Origin: Corynebacterium sp. p3-SID1056
GTDB taxonomy: Bacteria; Actinomycetota; Actinomycetes; Mycobacteriales; Mycobacteriaceae
Direction: 5' to 3'
DNA length: 64,000 nucleotides
Assembly: GCF_025152525.1 (NCBI RefSeq)
Contig: NZ_JALXXL010000007.1
Coordinates: 62,001 to 126,000 of the forward strand
Part shown: positions 20,626 through 29,749 of the stretch, one piece after another
Numbering within the stretch: position 1 is the first letter of the stretch
Layout of the letters: each line of letters starts with the position of its first letter
Position numbers and translations under genes: made by a program
The notes under the pieces: model-generated
Told to the model about the DNA's origin: nothing
Databases searched by the model: none
What the model saw: the letters and a program-made list of their open reading frames with translations, nothing else

Positions 20626-22101
20626 ATGGCGAAAACCACAGACACCCGGCGGCGCATCGCAGGCACGGTGCTCGCCGCGTCGGGCGTGCTCTTGAGCGCG
20701 TGCGCTCCCAATCACGGCACGCCCGCGCGCGAAACCGTGGTGGTGGCGACCCAGGCGGCGCCCGCGAGCCTGGACTTTACCTCCACCGGGGGTGCCGCGG
20801 TGCCGCAAGCGATGATGGGAAACGTCTACGAAACGCTCGTGCGCATTGACGACACCGGCACCCCGCAGCCCTTCCTCGCCACCAGCTGGGAAGAAAGCGC
20901 CGACGGCACCGAGTACACCTTCCGCCTGCGCGAAGACGTCACGTTTTCCGACGGCACCCCGTTCAGCGCTGACACTGCCGCCTTTTCCATCGACTACGTC
21001 ACGCAGCACTGGACCAACGGGTTGAAAAAGCAGATGGACGCGGTGAAAACGGCGCGCGCGGTGGACCCGCATACGCTCGTCGTTACGCTTCATGCCCCGG
21101 ACCCGGATTGGCTGTGGTCGATGGGCACGCTCACCGGCGCGATGATGGCCCCGGCAAGCATCGACCGGCTGTCGACCGACCCGCTCGGCACCGGCCCCTA
21201 CCGGGTTGCGAGCTTCCGCGTCGGCGAGGCAATCACCTTTCGCGCCCGCGATGATTACTGGGGCGGCACCGTGGCACGTGACGCCGCGATCCGCTACTTC
21301 GACGACTCCACCGCCGCCGTGAACGCCTTGCGCACCGGCGACGCCGACGTCGTCTGGGCAATGCAGGCACCGCAGCTTTTGGGTGCCCTGCCCGACGACA
21401 TCACCGTCGACATCGGCACCACCAACGGCGAGGTCCTGTTTTCCATGAACAACAACCGAGCCCCCTTCGACGACCCAGACGTTCGCCGCGCCGCCGCCTA
21501 CGCCATCGACCGCGACGCGATCAACGCCGTCGTTTACAACGGGCTGGCCACCGACACCGGCGGCGCGCCCGTCCCGCCCACCGACCCCTGGTACACCGGC
21601 AAAAACTTCTACCCCTTCGACCCGGACCGCGCCCGCAAGCTTCTCGACGGCCGCACCCCCGAAGTCACCATCACGGTGCCGAATCTCGCCTACGCACAAA
21701 CGGCGAGTGAGCTGATCTACTCGCAGCTGAGCGACGTCGGCTTCCGCGTTCGCCTCCAAACCGTTGAGTTCCCCGCAGTGTGGCTCAACGATGTCCTCAA
21801 CGGGCACAACTACCAAGCCTCGCTGGTGGCACACGTGGAGCCACGGGACCTGGGCATGCTCTTTGGCAACCCCGACTACTACCTCGGCTACGACTCCGCC
21901 GCCGTGCGCGCTGCGCTCGCCGCCGGCGACCGCGAGGCCGCAGTCCAGACCATCATGGCCGACGCCGGCGCGCTCACCTTGGCTAACGCCCCCAACGTCG
22001 TGCTGTACGCCCCCGGCGTGCACGGGCTCAACCCGAACGTAGTCACCGATGCGCTCGAGCTGGCCAAGATCGAGAAAACGCCCGCGCGGAAGGAAGCCTA
22101 G
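20626..22101 (+). CDS. ABC transporter substrate-binding lipoprotein, SBP family 5
   Basis: 491 residues with a signal peptide and lipobox (GVLLSAC, Cys near 26), so it is a membrane-anchored extracytoplasmic receptor. The family 5 fold is recognisable from PFLATSWEESADGTEYTFRL, FSDGTPFSADT and DPLGTGPY. Family members bind peptides, nickel chelates, opines or oligosaccharides. Two permeases, a double ATPase and ribokinase follow with minimal spacing, so the ligand may be a ribose-containing compound (inference). Confidence 0.9.
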   Translation: MAKTTDTRRRIAGTVLAASGVLLSACAPNHGTPARETVVVATQAAPASLDFTSTGGAAVPQAMMGNVYETLVRIDDTGTPQPFLATSWEESADGTEYTFRLREDVTFSDGTPFSADTAAFSIDYVTQHWTNGLKKQMDAVKTARAVDPHTLVVTLHAPDPDWLWSMGTLTGAMMAPASIDRLSTDPLGTGPYRVASFRVGEAITFRARDDYWGGTVARDAAIRYFDDSTAAVNALRTGDADVVWAMQAPQLLGALPDDITVDIGTTNGEVLFSMNNNRAPFDDPDVRRAAAYAIDRDAINAVVYNGLATDTGGAPVPPTDPWYTGKNFYPFDPDRARKLLDGRTPEVTITVPNLAYAQTASELIYSQLSDVGFRVRLQTVEFPAVWLNDVLNGHNYQASLVAHVEPRDLGMLFGNPDYYLGYDSAAVRAALAAGDREAAVQTIMADAGALTLANAPNVVLYAPGVHGLNPNVVTDALELAKIEKTPARKEA

Positions 22102-22104
22102 GCA

Positions 22105-23040
22105 ATGCCCACTACGTTTGCAGCGCGCGTCGGCCGCGCCGTCGCCCGCTTTGCGTTGTTGCTCGCCGCCGCCAGCCTCATCATCTTTCTTTTGCTGCGG
22201 GCGGTGCCCGGCGACCCGGCGCGCGTCGCGCTCGGCGTCAGCGCTACCGACGCCGACGTCGCCGAGCTCGCTCACCGGCTTGGCACGGACCGCCCGCTTC
22301 TCACGCAATATTTCAGCTGGGTGACCGGGATGCTTACCGGCGACTTCGGGATCTCCATGGCCAGCGGCACTGCGCTTGGACCCCAGCTTGCGGAGCGGGC
22401 GAGCGTATCGCTCGTGCTCACGCTGGTGGCGATGGGCGTTTCCCTCTGCATTGCCATCCCGCTCGGCGTGTACTTGGCGCGTCGGCGCGGCCACGCAGAC
22501 GCCGCGTTGGTGCACGGGCTGACCCAGGTCGGCATCGTGGTGCCCTCGTTTTTGGTGGGCATCCTCGCCGTCGCCCTGTTTTCCGTGCGGCTCGGGTGGC
22601 TGCCGGCCAACGGCTGGGGCACGCCCGCGCACGCAGTGCTGCCGGTGGTGGCGCTCACGCTGGTGCAGGCGTCAATTCTCACCCGTTACGTGCGCGCCGC
22701 GGTTGCCGAAGAATTGGACAAAGATTACGTGCGGACCGCGCGGGCGAGCGGGGCGTCGATAAGCGCTGCCCTTGTGCGGCACGCGCTGCGCAACGCCGCG
22801 CTGCCCGTGCTCACCGTCACCGGCGTGCAGCTCTCAGCGCTGGTTGTGGGGGCGGTGGTCATTGAGCGAGTCTTCGCTATTCCGGGGCTGGGCAGCCTGC
22901 TTCTCGACGCCGTCGCCAACCGCGACCTCACCCAAGTCCAAGCCATCATGATGTGCATCGTCGCCTTCACCCTCCTGGTGAACCTGGCGGTCGATGTCAG
23001 CTACGCCGCAATCGACCCGCGAACCCGGAGGCGCGCATGA
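22105..23040 (+). CDS. ABC transporter permease, DppB/OppB type
   Basis: 311 residues with about six membrane helices. It has the N-terminal signature LLRAVPGDPAR and the EAA-loop region RTARASGAS. It starts three bases after the receptor gene and overlaps the next permease by ATGA. One 13-mer repeat copy falls in the EAA-loop segment, giving the residues GASIS with the rare codon ATA. Confidence 0.92.
   Translation: MPTTFAARVGRAVARFALLLAAASLIIFLLLRAVPGDPARVALGVSATDADVAELAHRLGTDRPLLTQYFSWVTGMLTGDFGISMASGTALGPQLAERASVSLVLTLVAMGVSLCIAIPLGVYLARRRGHADAALVHGLTQVGIVVPSFLVGILAVALFSVRLGWLPANGWGTPAHAVLPVVALTLVQASILTRYVRAAVAEELDKDYVRTARASGASISAALVRHALRNAALPVLTVTGVQLSALVVGAVVIERVFAIPGLGSLLLDAVANRDLTQVQAIMMCIVAFTLLVNLAVDVSYAAIDPRTRRRA
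22752..22764 (+). repeat. 13-mer motif, copy 6
   Basis: Exact copy in the first permease gene; frame GCG TCG ATA AGC, with rare Ile codon ATA. Confidence 0.8.
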
Positions 23041-23822
23041 CCCGCTCATCCGCCGTGCGCACGCTCGGCTGGGTGCTCATTGCCCTCGCCGCCTGCGCCG
23101 CACTGCTCTCACTTGTCTGGACCCCCTACGACCCGCTCCACGCGGACCCCGCCGCCCGCCTCGCCGGGCCGAGCTGGCAACACTGGATGGGTACCGACGC
23201 CTTAGGCCGCGACATCACCTCACGCATCATGCATGGTGCCCGCTTCACGCTTTCCGTCGCCTGCGCCGCAGTTGCCCTCTCCGCGCTCGTCGGCGTGCCG
23301 CTTGGCATGCTCGCCGGCATGCGGCGCGGCGCAGGGCGGGCGGTCATGGCGGGCGCGGACCTTTTGCTCGCCTTCCCCGCGCTCCTGCTTGCGATCGTGT
23401 TTACGGCGGTGTTCGGGGCGTCGACGTGGGTGGTGATCGCCGCCGTCGGCATCGCCGGGATTCCCGGTTTCGTCCGCGTCGCGCGCGTCGGCACCATGCA
23501 GATCATGCACCAGGACTATATCCTCGCCGCGCGGATAAGCGGCGTGCCCGCCTGGCGGATCGCCGCGCGCCACGTGCTGCCTAACATTGGCCCTATTATT
23601 ACAGTGCAGATTTCGACCGCGCTTGCGCTCGCCATCCTCGCCGAAGCGGGCCTGTCCTTTCTCGGCATGGGCACGCCCGCCCCGTACGCCTCCTGGGGGC
23701 GGATGCTGCAGGCCTCCCAGCCGTACCTGGCCACCTCCCCGCATCTCGCACTGTGGCCCGGGTGCGCCATCGCGCTGACCGTCCTCGGGTTCAACCTCAT
23801 CGGCGATCGGAGCGCATCATGA
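23037..23822 (+). CDS. ABC transporter permease, DppC/OppC type
   Basis: 261 residues. Typical DppC signatures are HWMGTDALGRDITSRIMHGAR and the EAA-loop ILAARISGVPAWRIAARHVLPN. The ATG overlaps the previous stop (ATGA). Family members often carry a longer N-terminal segment. It ends in another ATGA overlap with the ATPase gene. Confidence 0.92.
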   Translation: MTRSSAVRTLGWVLIALAACAALLSLVWTPYDPLHADPAARLAGPSWQHWMGTDALGRDITSRIMHGARFTLSVACAAVALSALVGVPLGMLAGMRRGAGRAVMAGADLLLAFPALLLAIVFTAVFGASTWVVIAAVGIAGIPGFVRVARVGTMQIMHQDYILAARISGVPAWRIAARHVLPNIGPIITVQISTALALAILAEAGLSFLGMGTPAPYASWGRMLQASQPYLATSPHLALWPGCAIALTVLGFNLIGDRSAS

Positions 23823-25198
23823 CAGCACCCGTGATCGTGGTGGACGGGCTCACCGTCCCCGGCATCGTGCACGACGTTTCATTCAGCGTCGCGCGCGGCG
23901 AGCGCGTCGGTATCATCGGCGAATCCGGCTCCGGCAAATCAGTCACCGCCCTGAGCATCATGGGGCTGGCAGACGCGCCGGGGATGCCCGCCGCCAGCGG
24001 CTCAATCACCGTCGATGGCGTGCAGATGGTGGGCACGCGCGACCGTGTCCGCCGCAAGGTACGCGGCAGCCGCGTGGCGATGGTGTTCCAGGAGCCGATG
24101 ACTGCGCTTGATCCGCTGACCAAAATCGGCCGCCTCGTGCCGCAGAAGCTGTTGCGCCAAGTCGGCGTCGACCGGCCCGATGCCTATCCGCATCAGCTCT
24201 CAGGCGGGCAGCGCCAGCGTGTGCTCATCGCGCTGGCGCTGTCGCAGGACCCAGACGTGCTGATTTGCGACGAGCCCACCACCGCCCTGGACGTGACCAC
24301 GCAGGCGCAGATTCTCGATTTGCTCGACCGGTTGGTCGCAGAGCGCGAGATGGGCCTGTTGTTTATTTCCCACGACCTCGCCGTGGTGCGCCGAATGACC
24401 AACCGCACGCTCGTCTTCCACCGTGGCCACATCGTCGACGGCAACAGCGCGTACGCACGCCAGCTCGAGGCCGCGGCGCGGCCGGGCCCGCCAGCGCCCG
24501 CTCTGCGCTCCACCGGCGCTGCGACCGCAGTCGAGCTGGCTGGCGTGTGCGTCGACCGCGGGAACACGCGCGTCCTCGACAACATCAACCTGCGCGTCCG
24601 CGAAGGCGAGCGCCTCGCAATCGTGGGCGGCTCCGGTTCCGGGAAAACCACGCTGCTGCACGTCATCGCAGGCCTCCTCCCCCCGTCCGCAGGCGAAGTG
24701 CACACCGAAAAGCAACTGCAGATGGTGTTCCAGGACCCGTACTCCTCGCTCGATCCGCGGATGCGCGTGCGCGACTCCATCCGCGAAACCGGCGTGTCCT
24801 CTGACACCGCCGAGGCCGTACTCGATGCGGTCGGGCTTCGTGGGATGGGCGATCGCCTCCCCCGCGAGTTTTCCGGCGGCCAGCGCCAGCGCATTTCGAT
24901 TGCGCGCGCTGCCGCCCCGCGCCCCCGGCTGCTGCTTGCCGACGAACCCGTTTCCGCCCTCGACGCCACCATCCAGCATCAGGTGCTCAATGTGCTGCGC
25001 GAGAGCGTCGGTAAGCACACGCTCATCTTCGTCACGCACGACCTGCAGGTCGCTCGCGAGTTGTGCCCGCGTCTGGCGGTCATGAAACGCGGCCGCATCG
25101 TCGAGCACGGCGCCACCGAGGACATCTGGGCGAACCCGCAGCACGAGTACACACAAGCGTTGCTCGACGCGATCATTCCGTACGATGAGAAGGCATGA
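23819..25198 (+). CDS. Dipeptide-type ABC transporter ATPase, two fused ATP-binding domains
   Basis: 459 residues containing two nucleotide-binding domains, equivalent to DppD plus DppF. Domain 1 (about 5-215) has GESGSGKS, LSGGQRQRV and VLICDEPTTALD; domain 2 (about 240-455) has GGSGSGKTT, FSGGQRQRI and LLLADEPVSALD. Both look catalytically intact. The start ATG at 23819 overlaps the permease stop, and the stop overlaps the ribokinase start. Confidence 0.93.
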   Translation: MTAPVIVVDGLTVPGIVHDVSFSVARGERVGIIGESGSGKSVTALSIMGLADAPGMPAASGSITVDGVQMVGTRDRVRRKVRGSRVAMVFQEPMTALDPLTKIGRLVPQKLLRQVGVDRPDAYPHQLSGGQRQRVLIALALSQDPDVLICDEPTTALDVTTQAQILDLLDRLVAEREMGLLFISHDLAVVRRMTNRTLVFHRGHIVDGNSAYARQLEAAARPGPPAPALRSTGAATAVELAGVCVDRGNTRVLDNINLRVREGERLAIVGGSGSGKTTLLHVIAGLLPPSAGEVHTEKQLQMVFQDPYSSLDPRMRVRDSIRETGVSSDTAEAVLDAVGLRGMGDRLPREFSGGQRQRISIARAAAPRPRLLLADEPVSALDATIQHQVLNVLRESVGKHTLIFVTHDLQVARELCPRLAVMKRGRIVEHGATEDIWANPQHEYTQALLDAIIPYDEKA

Positions 25199-26109
25199 GC
25201 CACTCATCTGCTGCTGACATCGTCGTTGTCGGCTCCATTAACGCCGACCTCACCGTCAACGTCCCGCGCCATCCCCACCCCGGCGAAACCCTCATGGGTG
25301 CCGGGGGCGGGATCACCGCTGGCGGGAAGGGCGCCAACCAGGCGTGCGCGGCGGCGAAATTGGGGGCGAGCGTCGCGCTCGTCGGTGCGGTCGGTAAAGA
25401 CGCGAACGCGGCACCGGCCACTGCGGTGTTGCGCGCTGCCGGTGTCGACCTCACCCAGGTAGAGGAGGTCGATGAGGTCACCGGTCTGGCTGTGATCACG
25501 GTCGCGGCCGACGGCGAGAACACCGTACTCGTCGTGCCCGGCGCGAACGCACTGGTGGACGACGCGTTTGTCCGCACCCACCGCGCGCCGGTGGAAGCCG
25601 CAAAGCTCGTCCTGCTGCAGGGCGAGATCCCGGCGGAAGGTTTCGCCGAAGCGGTTGCGCTTGCCGGCGGGCGCGTCGTGGTCAACCTCGCCCCAGTGGT
25701 CGAGGTGCCTCGCGAGGCGCTGTTGAGCGCCGACCCGCTGTTGGCCAATGAGCACGAGGCGGGGCTGATCCTCGCGCAGCTCGGCGCCGACGACGCTGGC
25801 GAGCCAGAGGAGCTTGCCCAGCGTCTCTTGGACGTCGGGTTCCCCTCTGTGGTGCTCACTCTCGGCGCGGCTGGCGCGCTGGTCGCGGATGCGGACGGGC
25901 TCCGTCATGTCGCAACGCCGTCGGTGAAGGCTGTGGACACCGTCGGCGCGGGCGACGCATTCGCGGGCGCGCTGTGCCACCGTTTGGTGGCGGGCGATTC
26001 CTTGGACGAGGCAGCGGCGTTTGCTGCACGAGTCGGCGCCTTTAGTGTGCAGCGGCCCGGGGCGCAGCCCTCCTACCCCTCGGCCGCGGATCGCCTCCCG
26101 GAGGCCTAG
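25195..26109 (+). CDS. rbsK: Ribokinase (PfkB family)
   Basis: 304 residues; phosphorylates ribose to ribose 5-phosphate. The PfkB signatures are GGITAGGKGANQACAAAKLG at the N-terminus and DTVGAGDAFAGAL with the catalytic Asp near the C-terminus. It overlaps the ABC ATPase stop by ATGA, so it is translationally coupled to a peptide-type importer rather than to an RbsABC system. Other pentose or nucleoside-derived substrates are possible. Confidence 0.88.
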   Translation: MSHSSAADIVVVGSINADLTVNVPRHPHPGETLMGAGGGITAGGKGANQACAAAKLGASVALVGAVGKDANAAPATAVLRAAGVDLTQVEEVDEVTGLAVITVAADGENTVLVVPGANALVDDAFVRTHRAPVEAAKLVLLQGEIPAEGFAEAVALAGGRVVVNLAPVVEVPREALLSADPLLANEHEAGLILAQLGADDAGEPEELAQRLLDVGFPSVVLTLGAAGALVADADGLRHVATPSVKAVDTVGAGDAFAGALCHRLVAGDSLDEAAAFAARVGAFSVQRPGAQPSYPSAADRLPEA

Positions 26110-26243
26110 TTGTAGATCTGCGGGATAAGCGCCCAGTTGAGTACGTGTTCTTCAACACGCTCGAAGCCGCTGATTAACTGCTCAAACTCGGCAGCTTCTG
26201 CGTCACTCAGCTGCAATTGTTCGCGGGGAACCGGTCGTTGCAT
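26106..26243 (-). CDS. Small acidic protein, 45 residues
   Basis: MQRPVPREQLQLSDAEAAEF is followed by an amphipathic helix and the tail LNWALIPQIYN. No membrane segment. A TATGAT -10 box at 26250-26255 places the transcript start on the A of ATG, which supports a real leaderless gene despite its size. Its stop overlaps the convergent rbsK stop. Function unknown. Confidence 0.55.
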   Translation of the reverse strand: MQRPVPREQLQLSDAEAAEFEQLISGFERVEEHVLNWALIPQIYN

Positions 26244-26249
26244 GCCTTG

Positions 26250-26255
26250 ATCATA
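26250..26255 (-). promoter_or_regulatory. -10 box for a leaderless gene
   Basis: TATGAT with six bases before the ATG at 26243. No convincing -35 hexamer is seen. Confidence 0.5.
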
Positions 26256-26266
26256 GCCCGTCTTCC

Positions 26267-27478
26267 CTAGCGCATGCTCGCCGCGATCTCGAGTAGCCGT
26301 CCGAGCACCGCGGCGCCGTGCTTGCGCAGGCCATCGTGCTGGTAGTGCGCTGTCTCCCACGCCTCGATGCCGAGCGTGTGCGCCGTATCCAGCGAGAGTT
26401 CCCTCGGTACGTAGATGTCGTCTGTGTACACGGCGGCTACGCGGCGCCCACCCGCTGCGTCGTGCGCGGCGGCCCCGTCGACGATGCCCGCGTATTGGTT
26501 CGGCCAGTCGTCTTTGGCCGCCAGCGTGTTCGCCGCGTCCTTGAAGGGGCGCAGCGCGGGGTCCTCGTCGAATTGGAAGTTGAAGATGTGTTCGCCGGTG
26601 AGGTAGAACTCTTCGTCGTCAGGCGTGGCGTCGGGGCCAAAGCCGGCGATGGTGCGCGACACTCGCTCGGCGGACCAGTTGGTTGCGCCCGGAACGGTGC
26701 CGCCGTAGATGGATTCGTGGATGGCGGCGTAGAGCGGGTGTGCGGCGAAGCTCACGCGGCGGCCGACTTCGGCGAGAAAATCGGTGCGTAGCCGCCCGTT
26801 GGGGTGAAACGGCGCCTCCAGAAGGTTCGCGAGTGAAGCAAAACCGCCCTCTTGTCCGAGCTCGATGCCAAGAGTTCGGAAGCGGCGCGGGGTGAGCCGC
26901 TCGCCGGTGGGCAGCAATTCTTCAGTGCTGGCGAGGTGGCGGCACACCTCGCGGATCATCCGCTCGGCCTCCGGCAGCGCCAGGTTGAACGCGCGGTGGC
27001 GAGCGCGAAGTTTGGCAAAGGTCGCCGCGTAGACCGCATCGGGCCCTTCGCTTATCGACGCCAACCCGCCCGTAAACATCGCCAACCCGATCCGCTCCGG
27101 CGCGACAGCAAGGTAGTGCAGCAGGCAGAAGCCGCCGAAGGACTGGCCCAGCACGTCCCAGCGCGCGATACCGAGCTCCTCGCGGATCGCTTCGGCGTCC
27201 TTGATGATCTCCGGTGCGCGCAACTGCGCCAGCGTGTCGGCAGTGATGAGCTCTGGCACGGCAGCGTCGATGCGCATGGAGCGGCCCGTGCCGCGCTGGT
27301 CTAAGAGCACGACGCGGAAGCCGCGGCGCAACGCCGCGTGGATCCATTCGAAATGCTGCCGCGGTGCGGGGGATCCAGGCCCTCCTTGCAGGAACAGCAG
27401 CGCAGGCGCGTCGGGCTGGCCCAATACGCGCGCGAACACTGTCCATTGGTCCCTGGTGATCTCTACAGTTGACTCCAT
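26267..27478 (-). CDS. Alpha/beta hydrolase, proline iminopeptidase family (S33)
   Basis: 403 residues from ATG 27478 (MESTVEITRDQWTVF). The S33 signatures are LLFLQGGPGSPAP (HGGPG-type oxyanion region), DQRGTGRS and the nucleophile elbow GQSFGGF. Such enzymes remove N-terminal proline from peptides, though many relatives are general hydrolases. It is divergent from the CPBP gene, with start codons only about 25 bp apart. An alternative ATG at 27505 would overlap the neighbouring start. Confidence 0.85.
   Translation of the reverse strand: MESTVEITRDQWTVFARVLGQPDAPALLFLQGGPGSPAPRQHFEWIHAALRRGFRVVLLDQRGTGRSMRIDAAVPELITADTLAQLRAPEIIKDAEAIREELGIARWDVLGQSFGGFCLLHYLAVAPERIGLAMFTGGLASISEGPDAVYAATFAKLRARHRAFNLALPEAERMIREVCRHLASTEELLPTGERLTPRRFRTLGIELGQEGGFASLANLLEAPFHPNGRLRTDFLAEVGRRVSFAAHPLYAAIHESIYGGTVPGATNWSAERVSRTIAGFGPDATPDDEEFYLTGEHIFNFQFDEDPALRPFKDAANTLAAKDDWPNQYAGIVDGAAAHDAAGGRRVAAVYTDDIYVPRELSLDTAHTLGIEAWETAHYQHDGLRKHGAAVLGRLLEIAASMR
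27050..27062 (-). repeat. 13-mer motif, copy 7 (reverse orientation)
   Basis: Exact copy inside the iminopeptidase-like gene; coding frame GCG TCG ATA AGC, residues ASIS, with rare Ile codon ATA. Confidence 0.8.
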
Positions 27479-27503
27479 GCCTGCGATAGTAGACACTGCC
27501 CGC

Positions 27504-29039
27504 ATGATCCCCGCCTACCATCGTCTCGCGCGCCGAGACCGTAACCGTCCTTATCGCTGGTGGCGCCCGTTGGTGGAGATTGCAGTCGCCGCTTTTCTCT
27601 TCGTCGCGTTGCAGGCGGTGTGGGTTGTTCCCTTCATTCTGCTCAATGGAAAAGAGGCCGTCGGGAAAATCTCCGACGCCGACCCACAGTCTTTGCTGCT
27701 TGGCTTCGGAGCCCTCGCGATGACCATCCCGGCGGCGTTCGTTGCCGCGTGGGCATCTGGGCGCGACGTGCGCGCACTGTGGTCGGTTGAGCGGAGGTTT
27801 CGGTTCCGCTATTTCCTGCCCGCACTCGCTGTTTTTGCCGCACCAGGCCTGCTCTCGCTTTTGGTGGACGCGTTCGCCTTCGGCGCCCCACCCGCACCGC
27901 TGGACGCAATGTTTTTCTCGTGCGTCGCCATCACCGTGACCCTGCTGCCGCTGCAATGTCTGGCAGAAGAACTCCTCTTTCGCGGCGTACTCGTGCAAAG
28001 CTTCGGCGCGTGGATGCGCTCTCCGTGGCCAGCGTATCTGCTCGCGGTACCGATTTTCGCGGTCGGACACACGACAGGCGGCGGGGGCATGGTCACCATC
28101 ATCGTCTTCGCGCTCGTCGCCTCATTACTGGTGCATCGCACTGGCGGGATCGAGCTCGCGGCTGCGCTCCACATAGTCAATAACGCCACTGTTGCCTACG
28201 GAGGATTTTCCGGCATCACCGCGCTGGACTCCTCGCGTATCCTGCTGCCTGTCTTCGCGCAGCTCGGCGCGTTCATTCTTGCGCTCATTGCAGTGCTCAT
28301 CGTTGGCAGTAAGGTGGCTCCCATGCCAACTACCGACGCTCACCTGCGCCACCTGCCGCACCCGACCGGCGACCTGCTGTTCCAGTCCGCCGCAAATCCC
28401 GACCACGGTGGCATCCCCGTCGTCGCTCCCTGGTTCGCACAAACGCTCGGTCCGCAGCTGCACGGCTGGGCGAATCAGCTGCCCTGGGTCCGTACTGCGC
28501 AGGTGGACGGCGTGACCACCGCAGAGCTGACCAACGACCACTTACGTTTGACCTACACCGTGTGTACAGCGTCCGACCCCTCATTCACGTTGCGCATCGA
28601 CAACCTCGACGACGCACCGCGTCGCGTCCAACTCGCGCTGCACCCGTACTGGGCAGTCAACGCTACCCAGGCGAACGTCACCGGGCTCGAAGGGGCGTCC
28701 TATTACGATAAGGTCGCCGGTGCCACGCGCACAGTTGATGGGCCCATCGCGTTCGGCGAGGAAGTTGACCGAGTCGTGGCAACGAGCGCTCCATGCACGC
28801 TTGCCGACGCGCACCGTACCCTCACCCTGCGCGCACACGGCACCGACCACGTCGTGGTATGGAACCCGGGCCCAGACGTGTGCGCCCGTGACGAGAGCCT
28901 CGGCGCAGACGACTGGGCTAGCTTCGTCTGCGTCGAGCCAGCGCTGCTTGGCCCGAATCGGGACGGTGTCATACTCGCGCCAGGCGAATCCGCAGAGATC
29001 GGCCTCGACGTCACCGTCACCGCGACGACGCAACCATGA
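27504..29039 (+). CDS. Fusion: CPBP intramembrane protease plus hexose-6-phosphate mutarotase-like domain
   Basis: One open frame of 511 residues. Residues about 20-265 form a CPBP (CAAX protease/bacteriocin-processing) membrane domain with EELLFR at 155-160, FAVGHT and HIVNN. From Met274 the sequence becomes a cytoplasmic-type YeaD/aldose-1-epimerase-like domain: GGIPVVAPWF, HPYW with His380, GLEGASYYDKV, and VEPA with Glu478, matching the expected catalytic pair. An AAGGTGG site five bases before Met274 could also produce the mutarotase alone. The mutarotase part (238 residues) lacks some N-terminal strands of full-length relatives. The stop overlaps the next CPBP gene (ATGA). Confidence 0.78.
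   Translation: MIPAYHRLARRDRNRPYRWWRPLVEIAVAAFLFVALQAVWVVPFILLNGKEAVGKISDADPQSLLLGFGALAMTIPAAFVAAWASGRDVRALWSVERRFRFRYFLPALAVFAAPGLLSLLVDAFAFGAPPAPLDAMFFSCVAITVTLLPLQCLAEELLFRGVLVQSFGAWMRSPWPAYLLAVPIFAVGHTTGGGGMVTIIVFALVASLLVHRTGGIELAAALHIVNNATVAYGGFSGITALDSSRILLPVFAQLGAFILALIAVLIVGSKVAPMPTTDAHLRHLPHPTGDLLFQSAANPDHGGIPVVAPWFAQTLGPQLHGWANQLPWVRTAQVDGVTTAELTNDHLRLTYTVCTASDPSFTLRIDNLDDAPRRVQLALHPYWAVNATQANVTGLEGASYYDKVAGATRTVDGPIAFGEEVDRVVATSAPCTLADAHRTLTLRAHGTDHVVVWNPGPDVCARDESLGADDWASFVCVEPALLGPNRDGVILAPGESAEIGLDVTVTATTQP
28311..28325 (+). promoter_or_regulatory. Internal ribosome-binding site and start within the fusion
   Basis: AAGGTGG, five-base spacer, ATG in frame at the exact boundary between the CPBP and mutarotase domains. 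Confidence 0.5.
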
Positions 29040-29749
29040 CCCCCGGTTTCCACCGCGCCGGCCCCACCCGCCTGACTAAGTGCGTCGGCGAAGTCGCCCT
29101 CCTCATTATCTTCGCTACCGCCTTCGGCGTGGCTGCCGCGTTCGGGATCCAAGTTGCCAGCGCGCGCGGGATATGGACGGTTGACCCGATGCTCGAGCCG
29201 CTGTACATCCTCGCCGCCACGCTGCCCGCAGCCCCGCTGGCGCGCGTGTGCACCGGCCACCACCCCGCCACGCTCATTTCTGTCGATGAGCGTGTCCGGT
29301 GGGGCGTCATCGCCCGAGTACTTGCCGTGTCAGTGTGCGTCTACGCCATCGCTTCCATCGCCGCATCAGTAGTCCCTGCGATGCGCTGGGACAGGTTTGC
29401 TGTGCTGTGCGGCGTCGTCGCGCTGCAGGCTGCGGCGGAAGAACTGGTTTTCCGCGCCGCGTTGCCGCAGGTCCTCGGGGGCCTTCCCGCACCACTCGCC
29501 TATGGCCTTCCGGCGCTCGGCTTCGTCGCGTTGCATACGGGGAGTACAGGCACGCTTGCTGATGTTGCGGTCTTCGCAGCCTGTGCCGCGTGGCTGACTT
29601 GGCGCACCGGCGGAGTCGAGGCCGCGTGGGTGCTGCACGTTGTGGGCAACGTGTGGGTGATGGGGGCGTCGGTAAGCACGGGGCCCTGGGGGACGGTCGC
29701 CACAGTGGTGGCGACCGCCGTGATTGGGGTAACTAGTCCTCGTCGGTAG
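29036..29749 (+). CDS. CPBP family intramembrane metalloprotease
   Basis: 237 residues with about seven hydrophobic segments. The family motifs EELVFR (central), FVALHTG and HVVGN (C-terminal) are present, giving the expected Glu and His residues of Abi/CAAX-type proteases. It overlaps the upstream fusion gene by ATGA and ends 17 bp into convergent lepA. It is a divergent paralogue of the upstream CPBP domain. A GGCGTCGGTAAGC near-copy of the repeat lies near its end. Confidence 0.82.
   Translation: MTPGFHRAGPTRLTKCVGEVALLIIFATAFGVAAAFGIQVASARGIWTVDPMLEPLYILAATLPAAPLARVCTGHHPATLISVDERVRWGVIARVLAVSVCVYAIASIAASVVPAMRWDRFAVLCGVVALQAAAEELVFRAALPQVLGGLPAPLAYGLPALGFVALHTGSTGTLADVAVFAACAAWLTWRTGGVEAAWVLHVVGNVWVMGASVSTGPWGTVATVVATAVIGVTSPRR
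29665..29677 (+). repeat. 13-mer variant (A to G)
   Basis: GGCGTCGGTAAGC in the second CPBP gene, encoding GASVS. Confidence 0.6.

Noticed and set aside
20611-22632. 673-codon open frame on the minus strand, opposite the ABC receptor and permease genes
   Set aside because: Low-complexity Arg/Gly/Val-rich translation without recognisable domain; it mirrors the third-position GC bias of the real plus-strand genes.
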